Shown: positions 22,799-35,375 of the stretch, piece by piece
Numbering within the stretch: the first letter of the stretch is position 1
Layout of the letters: the number at the start of each line of letters is the position of its first letter
Origin: Nicotiana tabacum
Taxonomy: Eukaryota > Streptophyta > Magnoliopsida > Solanales > Solanaceae
Direction: 5' to 3'
DNA length: 64,000 nucleotides
Assembly (NCBI RefSeq): GCF_000715075.1
Contig: NC_134102.1
Span: 46,447,348-46,511,347, forward strand
The notes under the pieces: model-generated
The model's database searches: none
What the model saw: the letters and a program-made list of their open reading frames with translations, nothing else
Told to the model about the DNA's origin: nothing
Position numbers and translations under genes: made by a program

Positions 22799-25700
22799 TG
22801 TAACGACCCGACCGGTCATTTTGAGAGTTGTAGCCTCGTTCCCCCATTTACTATTCATTTGTATACCTTATATCTGTTATGTCACTTACCGGGGTAGTCG
22901 GTTCAAGTCCGGTGTGATTTCAGAATGAAATGAGACACTAAGTCTCAAGGTTGAAAGCTTGAGTTGAAATGATTGACCGGATGTTGATCTTTGAGTAAAC
23001 GACTCCGGAACGGAGTTTTGATGGTTGGGTTAGCTCCCTTAGGTGATTTTGGACTTAGGAGCATGTCCAGATTGTGATTTGGAGGTCCGTAGTGGAATTA
23101 GGTATGAAATGGCGAAAGTTGAAATTTTTGGAAAGTTTGACCGGGTGTGAACTTTTTGATATCGGGGTCGAATTCTGATTCCGGAAGTTGGAGTAGGTTC
23201 GTAATGTCCATTGTGACTTGTGTGCAGAATTTGGGGTCAATCAGACGTGATTTGATAGGTTTCGACATCGATTGTAAAAATTGAAAGTTTGAATTTTATT
23301 TTGCTTGAATCTATGTGCAATTCATGTTTTTGATATTGTCTGAGGTGATTCGAGGGCTAGACTAAGTTCGTATGATGTTTTGGGACTTGATGGTATGTTT
23401 GGTTGAAGTCCCGGGGGCCTCAGATTGATTTCAGATGATTATCAAATCGATTTAAAGTTTGTGGGAATGCTAAAGCTCACCAGCTTATGGTGTAATCGCA
23501 CATGCGGAGTAGGAATCACAGGCGCGTTCTTGCAAAAGCAAGAAAGGAACCGCAGAAGCGGCCAGGGAGGAAGTGAGCAGAGGTCGCAGATGCAAGGTTA
23601 TTTCCGCACCTGCGATGCCGTAGATGCGGCTGGTGTTACGCAGAAGCGGAGCTGGGCTGGCCTGGGCAGGGTGCAGGTGCGAAGGGATAACCGCATCTGC
23701 GAGCCTGCAGGTACGAGCGAGGCTCCGCAGATGCGGAGGTTAGAGAGAGGGTTGTTTTCGCATAAGCGGGTAGAAGGCCGGAGAAGCACCTCCGCAGGTG
23801 CGGAACCTGGAGCGCAGATGCGGGCCTGGGGGACTTAAGTGATTTCTGCAGAAGCAGAGGATTTACCTCAGAAGCGGTTCAGCAGGTGCGTATATTTGGC
23901 CGCAGGTGCGAAAAGCCTGGGCAGATTATTAAAATAAGGGTTCGCGATTTTTGGCTTCATTTCAAATATTTCAAGCACGGTTTAGGCGATTTTTGAGAGG
24001 GTTTTCGAGGGAATTCTTGAGGTAAGTCCCTTGTGCTCATTTTTTATCAATAATATTTCTCTCCCATTGATTTTCCCACCTAGTTGTCTGTATTTAAGTT
24101 GTAAATAGGGAGTTTGAGGCTAGGGATTTGGAGAGTTTGATTTGGGGATCTGGGTGACGATTTGGTGTCGGACTTTGATAAATTTGGTATGGAGAGACTC
24201 GTGGTTGAGTGGCCTTTCGGGTTTTGTGACTTTTATCTAATTTTGAGACGTGGGCCTGGGGGATGATTTTTGAGCCAATTTTCGATTTTGATTAATAGCT
24301 TAGCATTTTCTTATGGAGTTGATTCCTTTAGCCCGTATTGATTTTATCGCATTGTCTATGGCTAGATTCGAGGCATTCATAGGCCGTTTTGCGAGGCAAG
24401 GGTGTGTTGGAGTAGAGATTTGCTCGTATTGAGGTAAGTAACAGTTCTAAATTTGTTTATGAGTGTACGATACCCCGTATTACATGTCATGTATTTGGTT
24501 TTGAGGTGACGCACATGCTAGGTGACGGGCGTGTGGGTGTACACCGTAGGAATTGCGAATTGGTCAAATTTTGTGGAATTGTGTAGTTGTATAATCTGTT
24601 GTTATCTGTACATTCTCTATGTATTAGAGAAATTTAACCACAAATCATATTTAGACTATGTGTTGGCATTGTAGGGACCCACAAAGATCGTGTACATGTT
24701 GAATTATCTACTAAATTGCTGTTTGTACTCAGTCATAATTTATTTGTATATTACACCTCGGTCTCTATTGTTCATTTTGATGCACCATATCATCTCTTTT
24801 TGGGTTGCTTATTATGAGTTCTGAGAGCCCGAGAGACTGGAGAGATTGATGACTAAGTGAGGCCGAGGGCCTGATTGTGAGGTATTATACTATAGCACGT
24901 GAGTTGTCCGTGTAGCACGTTAGTTGTCTGTGCAGATCCAGATATTATACTATAGCACATGAGTTGTCCGTGTAGCACGTGAGTTGTCCGTGTGGATCCA
25001 GATATTATATTATAGCACGTGAGTTTTCCGTGCAACACGTGAGTTGTCCATGCAGATTATAGCACTTGGGCTGAAGGAGCCCCTCCGAAGTTTGCACACA
25101 CCTCCAGTGAGCGCAGGTACCTACTGAGTGCGAGTGCAAGTGCGACTGCCGAGTGTTGAGTGAATGGGAGGGCTGAGTGACTGGGGCCTTAAGAGGATGC
25201 ATTTGATTTCATATTTATTGCACTTAGATGCCATGTATCACTGTCTTTATAATTTTTGAAAGATATTATACTCTGTTTTAGTTGAACTTGACATGAAATT
25301 ACTGTTTTGGCCCTTATTGTCGAACTTGAAAGCATGCCTACCTTCCATGTTAAAAAAAATCACTGTAATTGAACTATAACTGTAAAGCTCATCACTACCT
25401 TCAGTTCTTTATTTAGTATTGTTACTTGCTGAGTTGGTTGTATTCATACTACACCATGCACTTCGTGTGTAGATCTAGGTGTTCCCGGACATAGTGGGTG
25501 TTGATTTCCGCACACAGTTGATCTTCTGGTGATTTCGAGGTAGCTGCCGGCGTTTCGCAGACCTTGTCTCTCCTTCCTACATTTCCTCTTATTGTATTTA
25601 GTTTCAGACCATATTAAACAGTGTTTTCCAGACTTGTGATGTATAAATGCTCATGTACTTAGTGACACCCCGATGTTGGGAATTCCCGCGTTGTATTTTT

Positions 25701-25848
25701 AGATTTTCTATCCTGTTTATGAGAAGTTGTTATCATTTAAATTGTTTTAAATCCGTTTTCTGTTAAGTGTGAGTTATTTCATAAATGTTGGCTTGCCTAG
25801 TACCACGATAGGCACCATCACGATAGGTCAAAATTTTGGGTCGTGACA
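22799..25848 (+). mobile_element. Gypsy-type solo LTR (about 3.05 kb) at the provirus leader
   Basis: Ends TGTAACGACCCGACCGG and TTGGGTCGTGACA, with no internal coding region. A GC-rich block of cgcaggtgcg/ccgcagaagcgg motifs lies at 23490-23920 and a tandem block (tagcacgtgagttgtccgtg) at 24885-25055. The flanks differ (atttg against ctctg), so either the target duplication has decayed or a deletion removed viral sequence on one side; the missing movement-protein N-terminus supports a deletion. Confidence 0.85.
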
Positions 25849-25860
25849 CTCTGATACCAA
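25849..25860 (-). promoter_or_regulatory. Pararetroviral tRNA-Met primer site
   Basis: The minus strand reads TTGGTATCAGAG, the initiator tRNA-Met site that marks the conventional start of caulimovirid genomes. It is cut one base before the usual final C by the LTR end at 25848. Confidence 0.75.
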
Positions 25861-26299
25861 GTTAATACCGGATCGCTTCAATGGAGCTATAGGATAATAT
25901 TTTACTGAGACATCAGCCCTATCAAGCCACAGTCCTATCAAGAAAACCTTAAACCACGGTCCTCCTTATGACTCTCAACGCCCACCTTGCTAATACCAGT
26001 CTTAAGGACCACCGGTTATGCTGCCATAACCAAGGTTTACTGCCTGGACTGTTAGACTTCCTGGACTCTACAGTCTCAACCTCAGAATCATTGGGTGATA
26101 TAGTATAAAATTAGCGACAAAACATGTTTTAAGAATAGACTAGTATGCATAAATTCAACACAACACTATTTAGCCTATCATTTAGGCTAAATGAATATCT
26201 TAATTATAATAATTAAATAGTACCTGAGACTGCCGAGGTTGTGGCCAAGTGACCTTTTCTGATTTTATTTCCAATAAAAACTGAATACTTCCCCATTTT
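25861..26299 (-). other. Probable pararetroviral intergenic region
   Basis: This non-coding stretch precedes the primer site in the viral direction and ends at the ATT array. By position it would hold the pregenomic RNA promoter and start. I cannot point to a convincing TATA box. Confidence 0.45.
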
Positions 26300-26331
26300 T
26301 TATTATTATTATTATTATTATTATTTTTATT

Positions 26332-26430
<99 letters not shown>
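26300..26430. repeat. (ATT)n microsatellite, right border of the pararetrovirus
   Basis: Pure ATT runs with a short (TTTA)n interruption at about 26323-26340. It carries the same motif, on the same strand, as the array at 9722-9829. Confidence 0.95.
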
Positions 26431-27432
26431 GTGTACAGGTTAATATAAGCTTCGGGTCTTTTAGTCGTTTGGATAAAATAATCGTTGAATTATGACTTGT
26501 TTCCTCCTAATTTGAGATATTCCTGTAGAAGATAAAGTTGCTTCTATATTTAAAATTTTTCACTTTGGTATTATAGTATGGAAAATACCAAAAGGAAAAC
26601 AAAATCCTATATGTGTTGAAAGATGTTTCAAAACGCACTTGTATGGAAGTCAAGTTTCATTTTATTAGAGATGATATTATGCCTTGAGATATACTAACCC
26701 ACTTGTGGGATTATACTGGGTTGTTGTTGTTGTTGTTGAGAAATACTATAAATTAGTATTCTGTATGTGAATTTTCCACTGTATTGAAGGATACAGTGAT
26801 GATATTGAAAATTTGATTCAGATGAGAAAAAGTTCACTAGTGATTGTGTGATCACCTTTTAGTGGGTTATTATGGTATTGAAATTACATGGCAATGAGGC
26901 TGATTAAGCAACCTCTTGGTGAATATTCCACTAGGAATTAAGCTGATAATATTTGTGTTGATGAATTGTGATTGCCAAGGCGCAATAGCCATTGTAAGAA
27001 AATAAATCTTTCAATGGGAAGAGTGAACACATTTTCTTGAGATATAATGTGATAAAGCAATTGCTTAGAGAGAAATTTTTATACATATTATGTGTAGTCA
27101 AAAGAGGATTTGGCCGATCCTTTGACTTATATGCGAAACATCGAGGGGTTGGGATTTTGCCAATTTGAGATATATCAAGAATGATGGTAGCCCAACCTAT
27201 GTGATTGGAGATCATATATATGAAGTAGGTTCATATGGGTAATAACAAGTCATTGGTTGATCAAATATGCACTATTAAATTATGTTTCTTGCTATGGTGT
27301 GCATGTATATAGTGCAAGACTGCAAGGAATGTGTGCTGAGTTATTAAACTCTTAATCCAATAATTCATAGCCTTTTGTAGGTGGTGTATTGCGCTGCAAA
27401 ATACACTTGATGAGTGTACCTATACGAGTGTG
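26431..27432 (+). pseudogene. Degenerate copia RNase H region
   Basis: In shifting frames I read an EGYSD entry, FDSDEKKFTSDCVITF, then DCQGAIA, NKSFNGK and a KEDLADPLTYMR block, the order of copia RNase H. From 27220 follows the ...IWVITSHWLIKYALLNYVS tail typical before copia 3' LTRs. Many stops and shifts mean it has long been inactive. It points the same way as the 3' LTR at 30154. Confidence 0.75.
26697..26735 (+). mobile_element. Very short SINE 3' end with (TTG)n tail
   Basis: The sequence acccacttgtgggattatac followed by tgggttgttgttg matches the 3' end of solanaceous TS-type SINEs. It is bracketed by ttgagatatacta (26684-26696) and ttgagaaatacta (26736-26748), 12 of 13 bases alike, consistent with a target duplication around a 39-base truncated insertion. 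Confidence 0.55.
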
Positions 27433-27982
27433 TGTGATCACCTAATTTTTTCCCCACATAGGAAATTACTCCTAAAAATAATCCAAAAATAATTTTTTGT
27501 TGTTTTTATGAATTTTAGAAGTTTTTCTTTATTTACTTTGCATTTATTCACATTGTTTATGCATGTTAGGAATATTGTAAATCATAAAAATGTTCAAATC
27601 TTAATTTCATAGCATTTTAGATTTTAAATTGCATTTTAGGATTTAATTATATTGTTAAATGCATTATATAAATATCTAAAAATAAAAAAAAAATGTATTC
27701 TTAGGTTAGTTAATTAATTAGGTCATTAGTCAATTAGTGAGTAAAATATATATAATAGTTTAGCCACACAAATTAGTTTTAATTAAAATTTGAGTCCAAA
27801 GTGACAAATTTTACAATTGTATCAAGCCCATCTCTTTAGAAGCCCAATCCACCCATAGCCTGGCCCATACTCTTCTCTTAAAACACTCATCTCCCCCACT
27901 CTATTAAGGGAACCCTAATTTTACCTCTTTTTCTCCAACAGAGAACGAGGCTATAGTTGAGGTCATCAATGAACCTCTTGAT

Positions 27983-28032
<50 letters not shown>

Positions 28033-28857
28033 TGGGAACCAACCCCCCATTTTGAAAAAACGCTAACAGCCTTCCCCTTCTCCTTCTTCAATCTTTCGGT
28101 CGCCACCCCCATTCTCATCGACAAACCTCACTCTTTCTCTTCTAAAAAAGGCCAGTCGATACACACACATAAATTCACACTAATCTGACTCTATTTGACA
28201 CTGGCTAAAAGCTGAAAAAAACTGAAGGAAACTTAGAATTCAAAAGAAGGTTTGAAAAAAACTGATTTAAAAGCTCAACTTCTCTTCTTCCTGGATTTTC
28301 TTGATGCTGTGGATATTGCTTTGGTGAGCTGCTGTTGATTTTCGGCTTGTCATTTTAGCCTTTATTTGGCTTTCTCTTCTATAAACTTAATTTTAGAGAA
28401 ATTAGGTATGTGTCTTCTCACATTTGTATTTTCAGCTTTGTCTTGATATGAAATCACAATTGGTACATACTAAATGCTTGTATTTCTGCTCGTATGAAGA
28501 ATTGATTCATGTTTTAAACTATGGCATAAAATTAAGCTGCTTTATGTTTATAGAATCTATTAATGGTTCCTTTAAATTCAGAATGTTGGGATAATATATA
28601 TTGTTGTTGCTTTGGGCCCTTTTATGTATTTTTTTTTGTTCTGTTTGAAAAATGCCATGAATTATTTCTTTATAGATGTTTCACGGTTTGGATCTATTCT
28701 TGTCAATTTGATTATATGTCATTGAGGTATTACCTTATCATTAAATTCATCCTCGTTCTTTGCCTATTTCGTGTGGATTATCGTTAGTAAGTTGATGTTC
28801 ATTTGTTATGATTAAGATCCAAGTGTTGACATTGTTGTTCCTTGTTTAGTCATAGGA

Positions 28858-28908
<51 letters not shown>

Positions 28909-29822
28909 AAGTGGCTATGGCTTTGAAACGAAATAGAGGCTACATTTATAAAAAGAATAAAATGGCCAAAAATTAGAATTATTAAATAAAAGGGGCTGTT
29001 ATTTAAAGATGAGGCAAAATATCAGAACCTTACTAGCTAGTTTAAATTTGAATAAATAATTAGCCTTTAAATCAGAGGACTGCGAGCTGTTACGTTAATA
29101 TGAGCCCATTAAGAATAGTGATGCACGTCTTCTCCAAATCTTCTTTCCATAATCTATGACCTTTCACATGTTAACTAAAATTTAGGAAAATTAATTGACC
29201 CATGAATATTCGTAGTTGCTTTAGGCACGCTCTAAATTAATTTATTATCATGATTGTGTACACGTTCGCGTGACATAATTACGATTCTCAAAATAATTCA
29301 AAATAAATCAAGGTACGCGTTCGCGCGATTTTGACCAAACAATCTTAGGAAATAATTAAGTGTTATGGATTGTGTACACGTACGCGTAACACGATTTTGA
29401 CACCCGAACAAAATGGGTACATGTACGCATGATTCATTTCGAGATAATTCCATAACGCTATAATCAAGTAATTAAAAGCGGTAAAAGGTAAAATGTACAT
29501 AGGTTCTAAAATACGTAATTAAATAATTTAATTTAGCCAGGTATGATTAAAGCGACCGTGCTAAAACCACGGAATCCGAAAATGTCTAACACTTTCTCCC
29601 GGATTAACAGAATTTCTTACCCGGTCTTCTGTGTTTGCAGACCAAAAATAGAGTCATTTTCCTCGATTTGGGATTCTAAAATAAACCGGTGACTTGGGAC
29701 ACCATAACAATTATTCCAAGTGGCGACTCTGAATTAAATAAATAATCCCATTTCGAATAATGTCACTTTAAGTGGAAAAACTCCCTTATCCCCTATCTCT
29801 TTGGGAAAAAGGAGGTGTGTCA
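27433..29822 (+). mobile_element. Tat/Ogre-type solo LTR (2390 bp, TSD gtgtg) inside the copia tail
   Basis: Starts TGTGATCACCTAATTTTTT and ends GGAGGTGTGTCA, flanked by gtgtg at 27428-27432 and 29823-29827. The caagtggcgactctgaatt block near the 3' end is characteristic of solanaceous Tat/Ogre LTRs. It contains a (CT)n run (27989-28029) and a (TA)n run (28861-28904). There is no internal region. Copia sequence resumes on the right with gagtggggcagctcc. Confidence 0.9.
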
Positions 29823-29827
29823 GTGTG

Positions 29828-30153
29828 GAGTGGGGCAGCTCCTATGAAATTTGTCGCAAAATTTCTAGAGCACTCATAAATACTAGGCACGCGTATGGCC
29901 TATTAGCACAAAACCGCGATAACAACAGAAACTGTGGGGGTGTTATATGATGAATAAGATCTCTAGCTTACAACAAGAATTTTTGGTGCATAGAAGTTGT
30001 CAACGTCACCAATTATTCTATAAGTTAAATCTTATTTTATGTATATATGGTTCATAGTTAATAAGACACCGGATGTATCTCATTATACCCGAAACTCAGC
30101 AAATTATAATCTTCCTCTTTATTATTATATTCCTTTTGAGATATGTGAGGGAT
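29828..30153 (+). other. Copia 3' untranslated tail and polypurine tract
   Basis: Continuation of the copia element after the solo LTR. It ends in gagatatgtgagggat, a polypurine-rich end directly before the LTR at 30154. No coding sequence. Confidence 0.6.
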
Positions 30154-30526
30154 TGTTGGAATTTGTGGGTATCTCAAAAGGAAGTGTCCCTTATTTTTAT
30201 TAACTTTCTCTCATCTTAAAATAGTCAAACTAGCCGTTAGAAATTAGCCGTTGGAGCAACACCTATATAAACATGGTGTTTGGAGAGCTAAAGACACAAT
30301 CTTCTGACACAACTTTCTGAATCTTCTTCTTCCTCCTATATGCTGGGTTTCTTTATTGAATTTTGTGCTAGTTCTGTTCCCGGTTTAATAATTGGAAGAA
30401 CTTGTTGAATCTTGGGGGACACGCCTAATTTATTCTTTATTGTGTAGACAAAATATTCTTAAGGACAGTGTTCTTGACACGCCTCAAACTTTGATAAATC
30501 CTATTCTCCATAACCTTTTTTTAACA
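30154..30526 (+). repeat. Copia 3' LTR (373 bp)
   Basis: Starts TGTTGGAATTTGTGGGTATC and ends TTTTTTTAACA, preceded by a polypurine tract. It differs from 9221-9581 by scattered substitutions and a small duplication (agccgttagaaattagccgt). Confidence 0.85.
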
Positions 30527-31851
30527 ATTACTCTCCTAAATCCTCATCGTACTTGAATCTTTTATTAAGCACTGGGTTACGGCGACTGTGTTCCTGAAAT
30601 TATAGTTGGACTCCTTACATCTTCCAAGTCGTGTTACATATTTGCGAATTTTGTAGAACATTTTATTTATGTTTGGTGCTACTTGTGTTTATCCATTGTT
30701 TGTAATTGAGTCGGCGAAATGATGAATTATGATGATTGAGTACACTAACCAGTGTAGATTAAGAAAGTTATCATCAGAATAAGTTGCTCTAGTGGATTAT
30801 GGCTTAATCCAAATACATGGCTATTATCAACTGTGAGTTGTTTGTATCAATACTTGTCTAAACACTTGATAAGCATGTAATTTTAGTAACCCAGATAATT
30901 TTGCTCCTTAAATTAATGGGGCCTACTTCCCTTTAAACCTTGATTATTATTTTTTGCTTTGGGGCGAAAATGTGATTTTTGATTCATTATATGAACAGAA
31001 ATAGTCTTTATACGCATGTATCAATCTGCTATTCAAATGGTATATGCTCCGTCTCCTATAATTGCATTTTCTTGATTCATGGGTGGCTGCATAAAAGTTG
31101 ATGAATAGATTCGTGCGTACATGTGGATGTTTGATCATTATCGGGAATTGCTAAATCGATTTTGTAGAATGTGGAGAAGAACATTGATTCCGTAGAAGAT
31201 AATAGATCACTTGTGAACAGTTTTAAAAAATAGGTAGAATGAAAATAATGTCACTTCTTTTAAGTCCGTCAAAACTTGTAAATGATTGAACAATACAAAT
31301 AAATTTTGTCAATCCGTCAACACTTGTGAACAATTTAAGAAAGATATGTAAAATGACGATAGCATTAACTGTACAAGTTATACCCGCCTGTCATTACTAA
31401 TGAACAAAACAAACTTTGTCAATCTGAAATTAATTTTTGAATAAATTGTACTAAGTTATGCCCCACCCATCATAACTTATGAACTAGGAAAATTTTGCTA
31501 TTCTGAAAAGACTTATCTACCAAAGTTATACCCCGAGACTAGTTTGCACAAAGTCCTTAAACAATGATAAAAGTTAAACAACAACAGGGTGAAAATATCT
31601 TATTAGTGTCCATTCCCTTCACAAATTCCAAGTTCCAACTTATCTACAATGGAGGAAATGAGTCAGGAAAGAGATATTCATGTGAGAGAAGTATAGAGAT
31701 AGATGAGAGAGAAAGAGAGAGAAGGAGAATAAGAAGGATTTGAGAGGAAAGATATTTGGAATCTGTTTATGAAGTTGGTTGGTAACGGATTTGGCCTCAA
31801 AGAGTATTTAAAGGTTGATATGGACTTTTGGTTTATTAACTGTCCCAAAAG
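30527..31851. other. Non-coding DNA, no gene seen
   Basis: AT-rich. A loose repeat theme (acttgtgaac, aactttgtcaatc, ttatgcccc/ttatacccgcc) recurs between 31250 and 31560, probably degenerate tandem units. A (GA)-rich stretch lies at 31690-31730. No coding motif recognised. Confidence 0.4.
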
Positions 31852-31856
31852 TTAAT

Positions 31857-32916
31857 TGACGTTAGGCCAAAATGCTATACTTTTAATATATTACTCGCCT
31901 TACATGTTGTTAGTTTAGTGGTTAATTGTGCGACGCTTGAGCTAAATTATGTTGTTTTATGTGTAGGAGCATCAGAAGACAAAGACGAGTGAAGGTTGCA
32001 CAAAAAGAGGATGAAAATACAAGAAAAGAACACAAAAATGACAAAGTACCCAAACCGTGCTACAGACCAGGCTTCGCGAGGTCTGTAGCCAGGTTGACCG
32101 CGCTATAGACCAAGCTTCGCAAGGTCTATAGCCAGGTTGACTGCGCTACAAACCAGGTTTCGCGAGGTCTATAGCCAGGTAATTAAAAGTCGCGGGTTAA
32201 AAGACTTCGACCCGCATTTAGACTATAAATACTCCCTAAACATGTCTGAACGAGGAGAGCCATTTTTAGGGCAGATTCAACAAAAAGGGACGTTTTTGGA
32301 GATGAGATTTCGACTTAAGGAGGCAAGAACACACCTGGAGCAAGACATAGATTTCTTCTATGAGTTTTTCACTTCCTTCTTCCTATTTTCATTATTGGTT
32401 ATGAATTCTTGTATTGTAATTTTGTAAACAATTATGAATAGCTAATTTGTTATCTAGAGTTTTGATAGAACTTTTTGTAGGATAAATTCTTGTTATGTTT
32501 TTATATAATTGAGCCGTTGGATTTCTCTACTTGTTCAACTACGTATTTATTGTTGTTGATTGAATGACCATCATTTAACTGTGCCTTTTTAGTGTGTATG
32601 TTACTCGAGAGAGAGTACGCATTTAGGTAGTTGTTGAACAACATCACTCCTAACGTATGTGAGAGATCAATATGGAGGTTTTAAAGGTGGGATTAAAGAT
32701 AACGAAACCTTGGTGCGATCGTAGTGAGCAGTGAATTAGTGCCAGCTAGCGTAGTTCGAGAGAATACGTCTAGTAAATTGTGATAGTTGCTCGAGAGAGA
32801 ATTACGACACCCGAAGTACTCATGATCGGTAGAGAATACTTAGGCGAAATTACAGAAGACGTAGCGGGAAGGATTCCGATAATTGAGAAAACCATAACTC
32901 TAGACCTCCTTTGGCT
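31857..32916 (+). repeat. 5' LTR of the non-autonomous element, first part
   Basis: Starts TGACGTTAGGCC (TGATGTTAGGCC in the other LTR). It holds three copies of the 43-bp gaccaggcttcgcgaggtct minisatellite at about 32045-32180. It is interrupted at 32917 and resumes at 42864 (one copy of the 5-bp duplication counted). Confidence 0.9.
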
Positions 32917-35155
32917 TGTAACACCCCGGAAAAATTCAAAGTACTTAAGTGTAGGGTCTGGTAAAATTTGCAAAGAAAATAATATTTTATGGTGCCGGAC
33001 TAGGCTTACGTGCTCGCCGCGGCTCGGACATTTTGGGTTGAACAATGCACCGAAAAGTAAAGGAAAATATTTGGTGGAACAGTGCATTTGTACGGTCCAT
33101 TATGCGACCGCAGAACCACTCTGCGGACTGCATAATGGACGCAGAGTCAGGCAGTTAATTGGGTCAGTTGGAAGCAACACAGACAATTCTTTTGGCTATT
33201 TTGTAACCAACTATGCGACCGATATACGGTCCGCATATCGGTTATGCGATCGCATACCTTGTTTCGGAGCTCCATTTTTGGGTTTTTAAAACCCGACCCT
33301 ATTTCGTTAAATACACTCTTTGGGTCATTTTTGAGCTATTATCTGACATTTTAGAGTGAGAGAGGGTGCCCTAGAGTGAGAAGGTGTTCTCCAATATTTA
33401 TCCTTCAATTCTTGCCCAAGTTTTGGAAGATTAAGAAGGGAAACTCACTAGGTCTTCATCCTAGAGGTATGATTCTACACCCTAACCCTTTATTTTGAAT
33501 TTTGTGTAGAAATAAATAATAAGCAAGATAATTTCTGGGTAAGAGGATTGGTTATCTTACATTCATGTGTTATCAAAGGATGTAGGAAGATTGTTGAGCT
33601 AAAAATGGTAAAGATTGGGTTGTGGGATGATGGAATCCTCCATAAAAAGGGCCTTGAAACCTTAATGCATACCTAGTGTTTGATAAAATGCTCAAATGAG
33701 CTAGAACCATAATCATCTTCCTAATTGTGGTTCAATTTGTTATATTTCTAAAATAGATTGAAGTTGCTAAGAATTATGGAACGTTTTAGAGTTTAAGGAA
33801 GCTCAATTGAGGTATGTTGGCTAAACTCTTCTGTAAGAGTTGGAATTCTCATTATCCTTGTAAGTTCCGACATGTTGATTATAAATCGAGTATTCCGATA
33901 AGTTTTGTGATGAAGATATATGTTCAATCCGTGTTTCAAATGCTCTTATCATATTGCATTATAAATTGAGGATGTGTCCTAAACTATGGATTACATATCC
34001 ACATGTTATAATTTCTAGTCGTGATTTATGTGAAAGGTATTATGCCAAGTTGTGTAAAGATTGTGATTGTGATATACCTTCACTCACATACATTGGGGTG
34101 AGGCGGCATGACCGCTTTGTGTAGGGATTATGATATTGTGGGACTGCACCTCCACCTGCATACATTGGGGTGAGGCGGCATGACCGCTTTGTGTAGGAAT
34201 TATGATATTGTGGGACTGCACTTCCACCCGCTTACATTGGGGTGAGGCGGTACAACCACTTTGTGTATGATTTTGGTATTGTTGTGGCACCACCACCCGT
34301 ATACATTGGGGTGAGGCGGTATAGCCGCTTTGTATAGATTCTTGGTACTGTGGTTATACATCCATCCGCATACATTGAGGTGAGGCGGCAGGGCCGCTTG
34401 ATTTGAGTTGTGGTATTGTACGTACACCTCTACCTGCATACATCGGGTGAAGCGGCGGGGCCGCTTTGTGTGAAGATGGTTATAAAGGATCTCATCTTAA
34501 ATCCTATAAATGTTGTTGATAGCTTTTAATAAGCTTGCTATGGTTGAGACGGTTATCTATATTATTCTATTGCCGCACTGGTTCATCATAATTATCTTGT
34601 ATTTCTAAATTCTTAAATTGGTGTTTAGTTTTCATACTAGTACTATTCGACGGTACTAACGTCCCTTTTGCCGGGGGTGCTGCATCTTTAAATAGATGCA
34701 TGTGGTTCCACAGCAGGAGACATTGATCAGTGATAGCAGTACACCTTCTACCCAGCTGACTTGGTGAGCCCCTCTTCATCCCGGGGTCATGTATATTTTT
34801 TTCTTTATGTATTATGGTTGAGGTATAGCCGGGGCCTTGTTACCGGCATTATCATTGTACTCTTCTTTATCTATAGAGGCTTCGTAGATATAGTGTGGGT
34901 TGTGTATTGGTGCTGGGGAAAGACAAACTATGTTATGTTGTGGATATATTACTTGTCCATTTGAGACTTTAAAAATGATGAAATTATTGGAGATGAATTG
35001 GTATTGTAGACATGAACACATTTTCGTCTAATTAATGATAATATGTATTATCTCTATTCATGGTTGAGTTTGGGTAGAATGAAATCTAACAGGCTTGCTC
35101 GGTCAGGTTCACTCGGTTGAGCGCCGGTCGCACTCCTCGATTTTGGGGCGTGACA
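32917..35155 (+). repeat. Gypsy 5' LTR (2239 bp)
   Basis: Contains GC palindromes (atgcgaccgcagaac, ctgcggactgcat, tatgcgatcgcat) at 33095-33265 and a ~60-bp tandem block (cacccgcatacattggggtg, aggcggcatgaccgctttgt) at about 34075-34475. It is one 66-base unit shorter than the 3' LTR. Confidence 0.93.
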
Positions 35156-35158
35156 AAC

Positions 35159-35172
35159 TTAGTATCAGAGCC
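35159..35172 (+). promoter_or_regulatory. Gypsy primer-binding site (initiator tRNA-Met, one mismatch)
   Basis: Reads CTTAGTATCAGAGCC four bases or so after the LTR end. The usual form is TTGGTATCAGAGCC, so one G has become A. Confidence 0.8.
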
Positions 35173-35375
35173 TAAGGTTTTAAAGTGTCCTAGGATATCT
35201 CGGAGCCGTGTCTAGTAGAGTCCTTATTATCGGTGTGTTATCGACCACATCTATAATTAAGATGCTACATGGGCATTTAGGAATAATACCCTTCTTTCAT
35301 GTTCTCGATCGTGCGATAAAGCTGGTTGTAAGATTGTTCCTCCTTTAACTCCTGCGTTGCTCTAATTTTCAGTAC

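Noticed and set aside
23425..23838. 137-codon Arg/Gly-rich open frame
   Set aside because: It arises from the GC-rich cgcaggtgcg decamer array in an LTR.
26300..30526. A functional copia element
   Set aside because: Only a broken RNase H and the 3' end remain; gag, integrase and RT are absent.
34075..34475. Repeats with gtgaggcggcatgaccgc and variable stretches between, resembling repeat-spacer structure
   Set aside because: The whole ~60-bp unit varies together and is found in the LTR of a gypsy element; it is an LTR tandem block.
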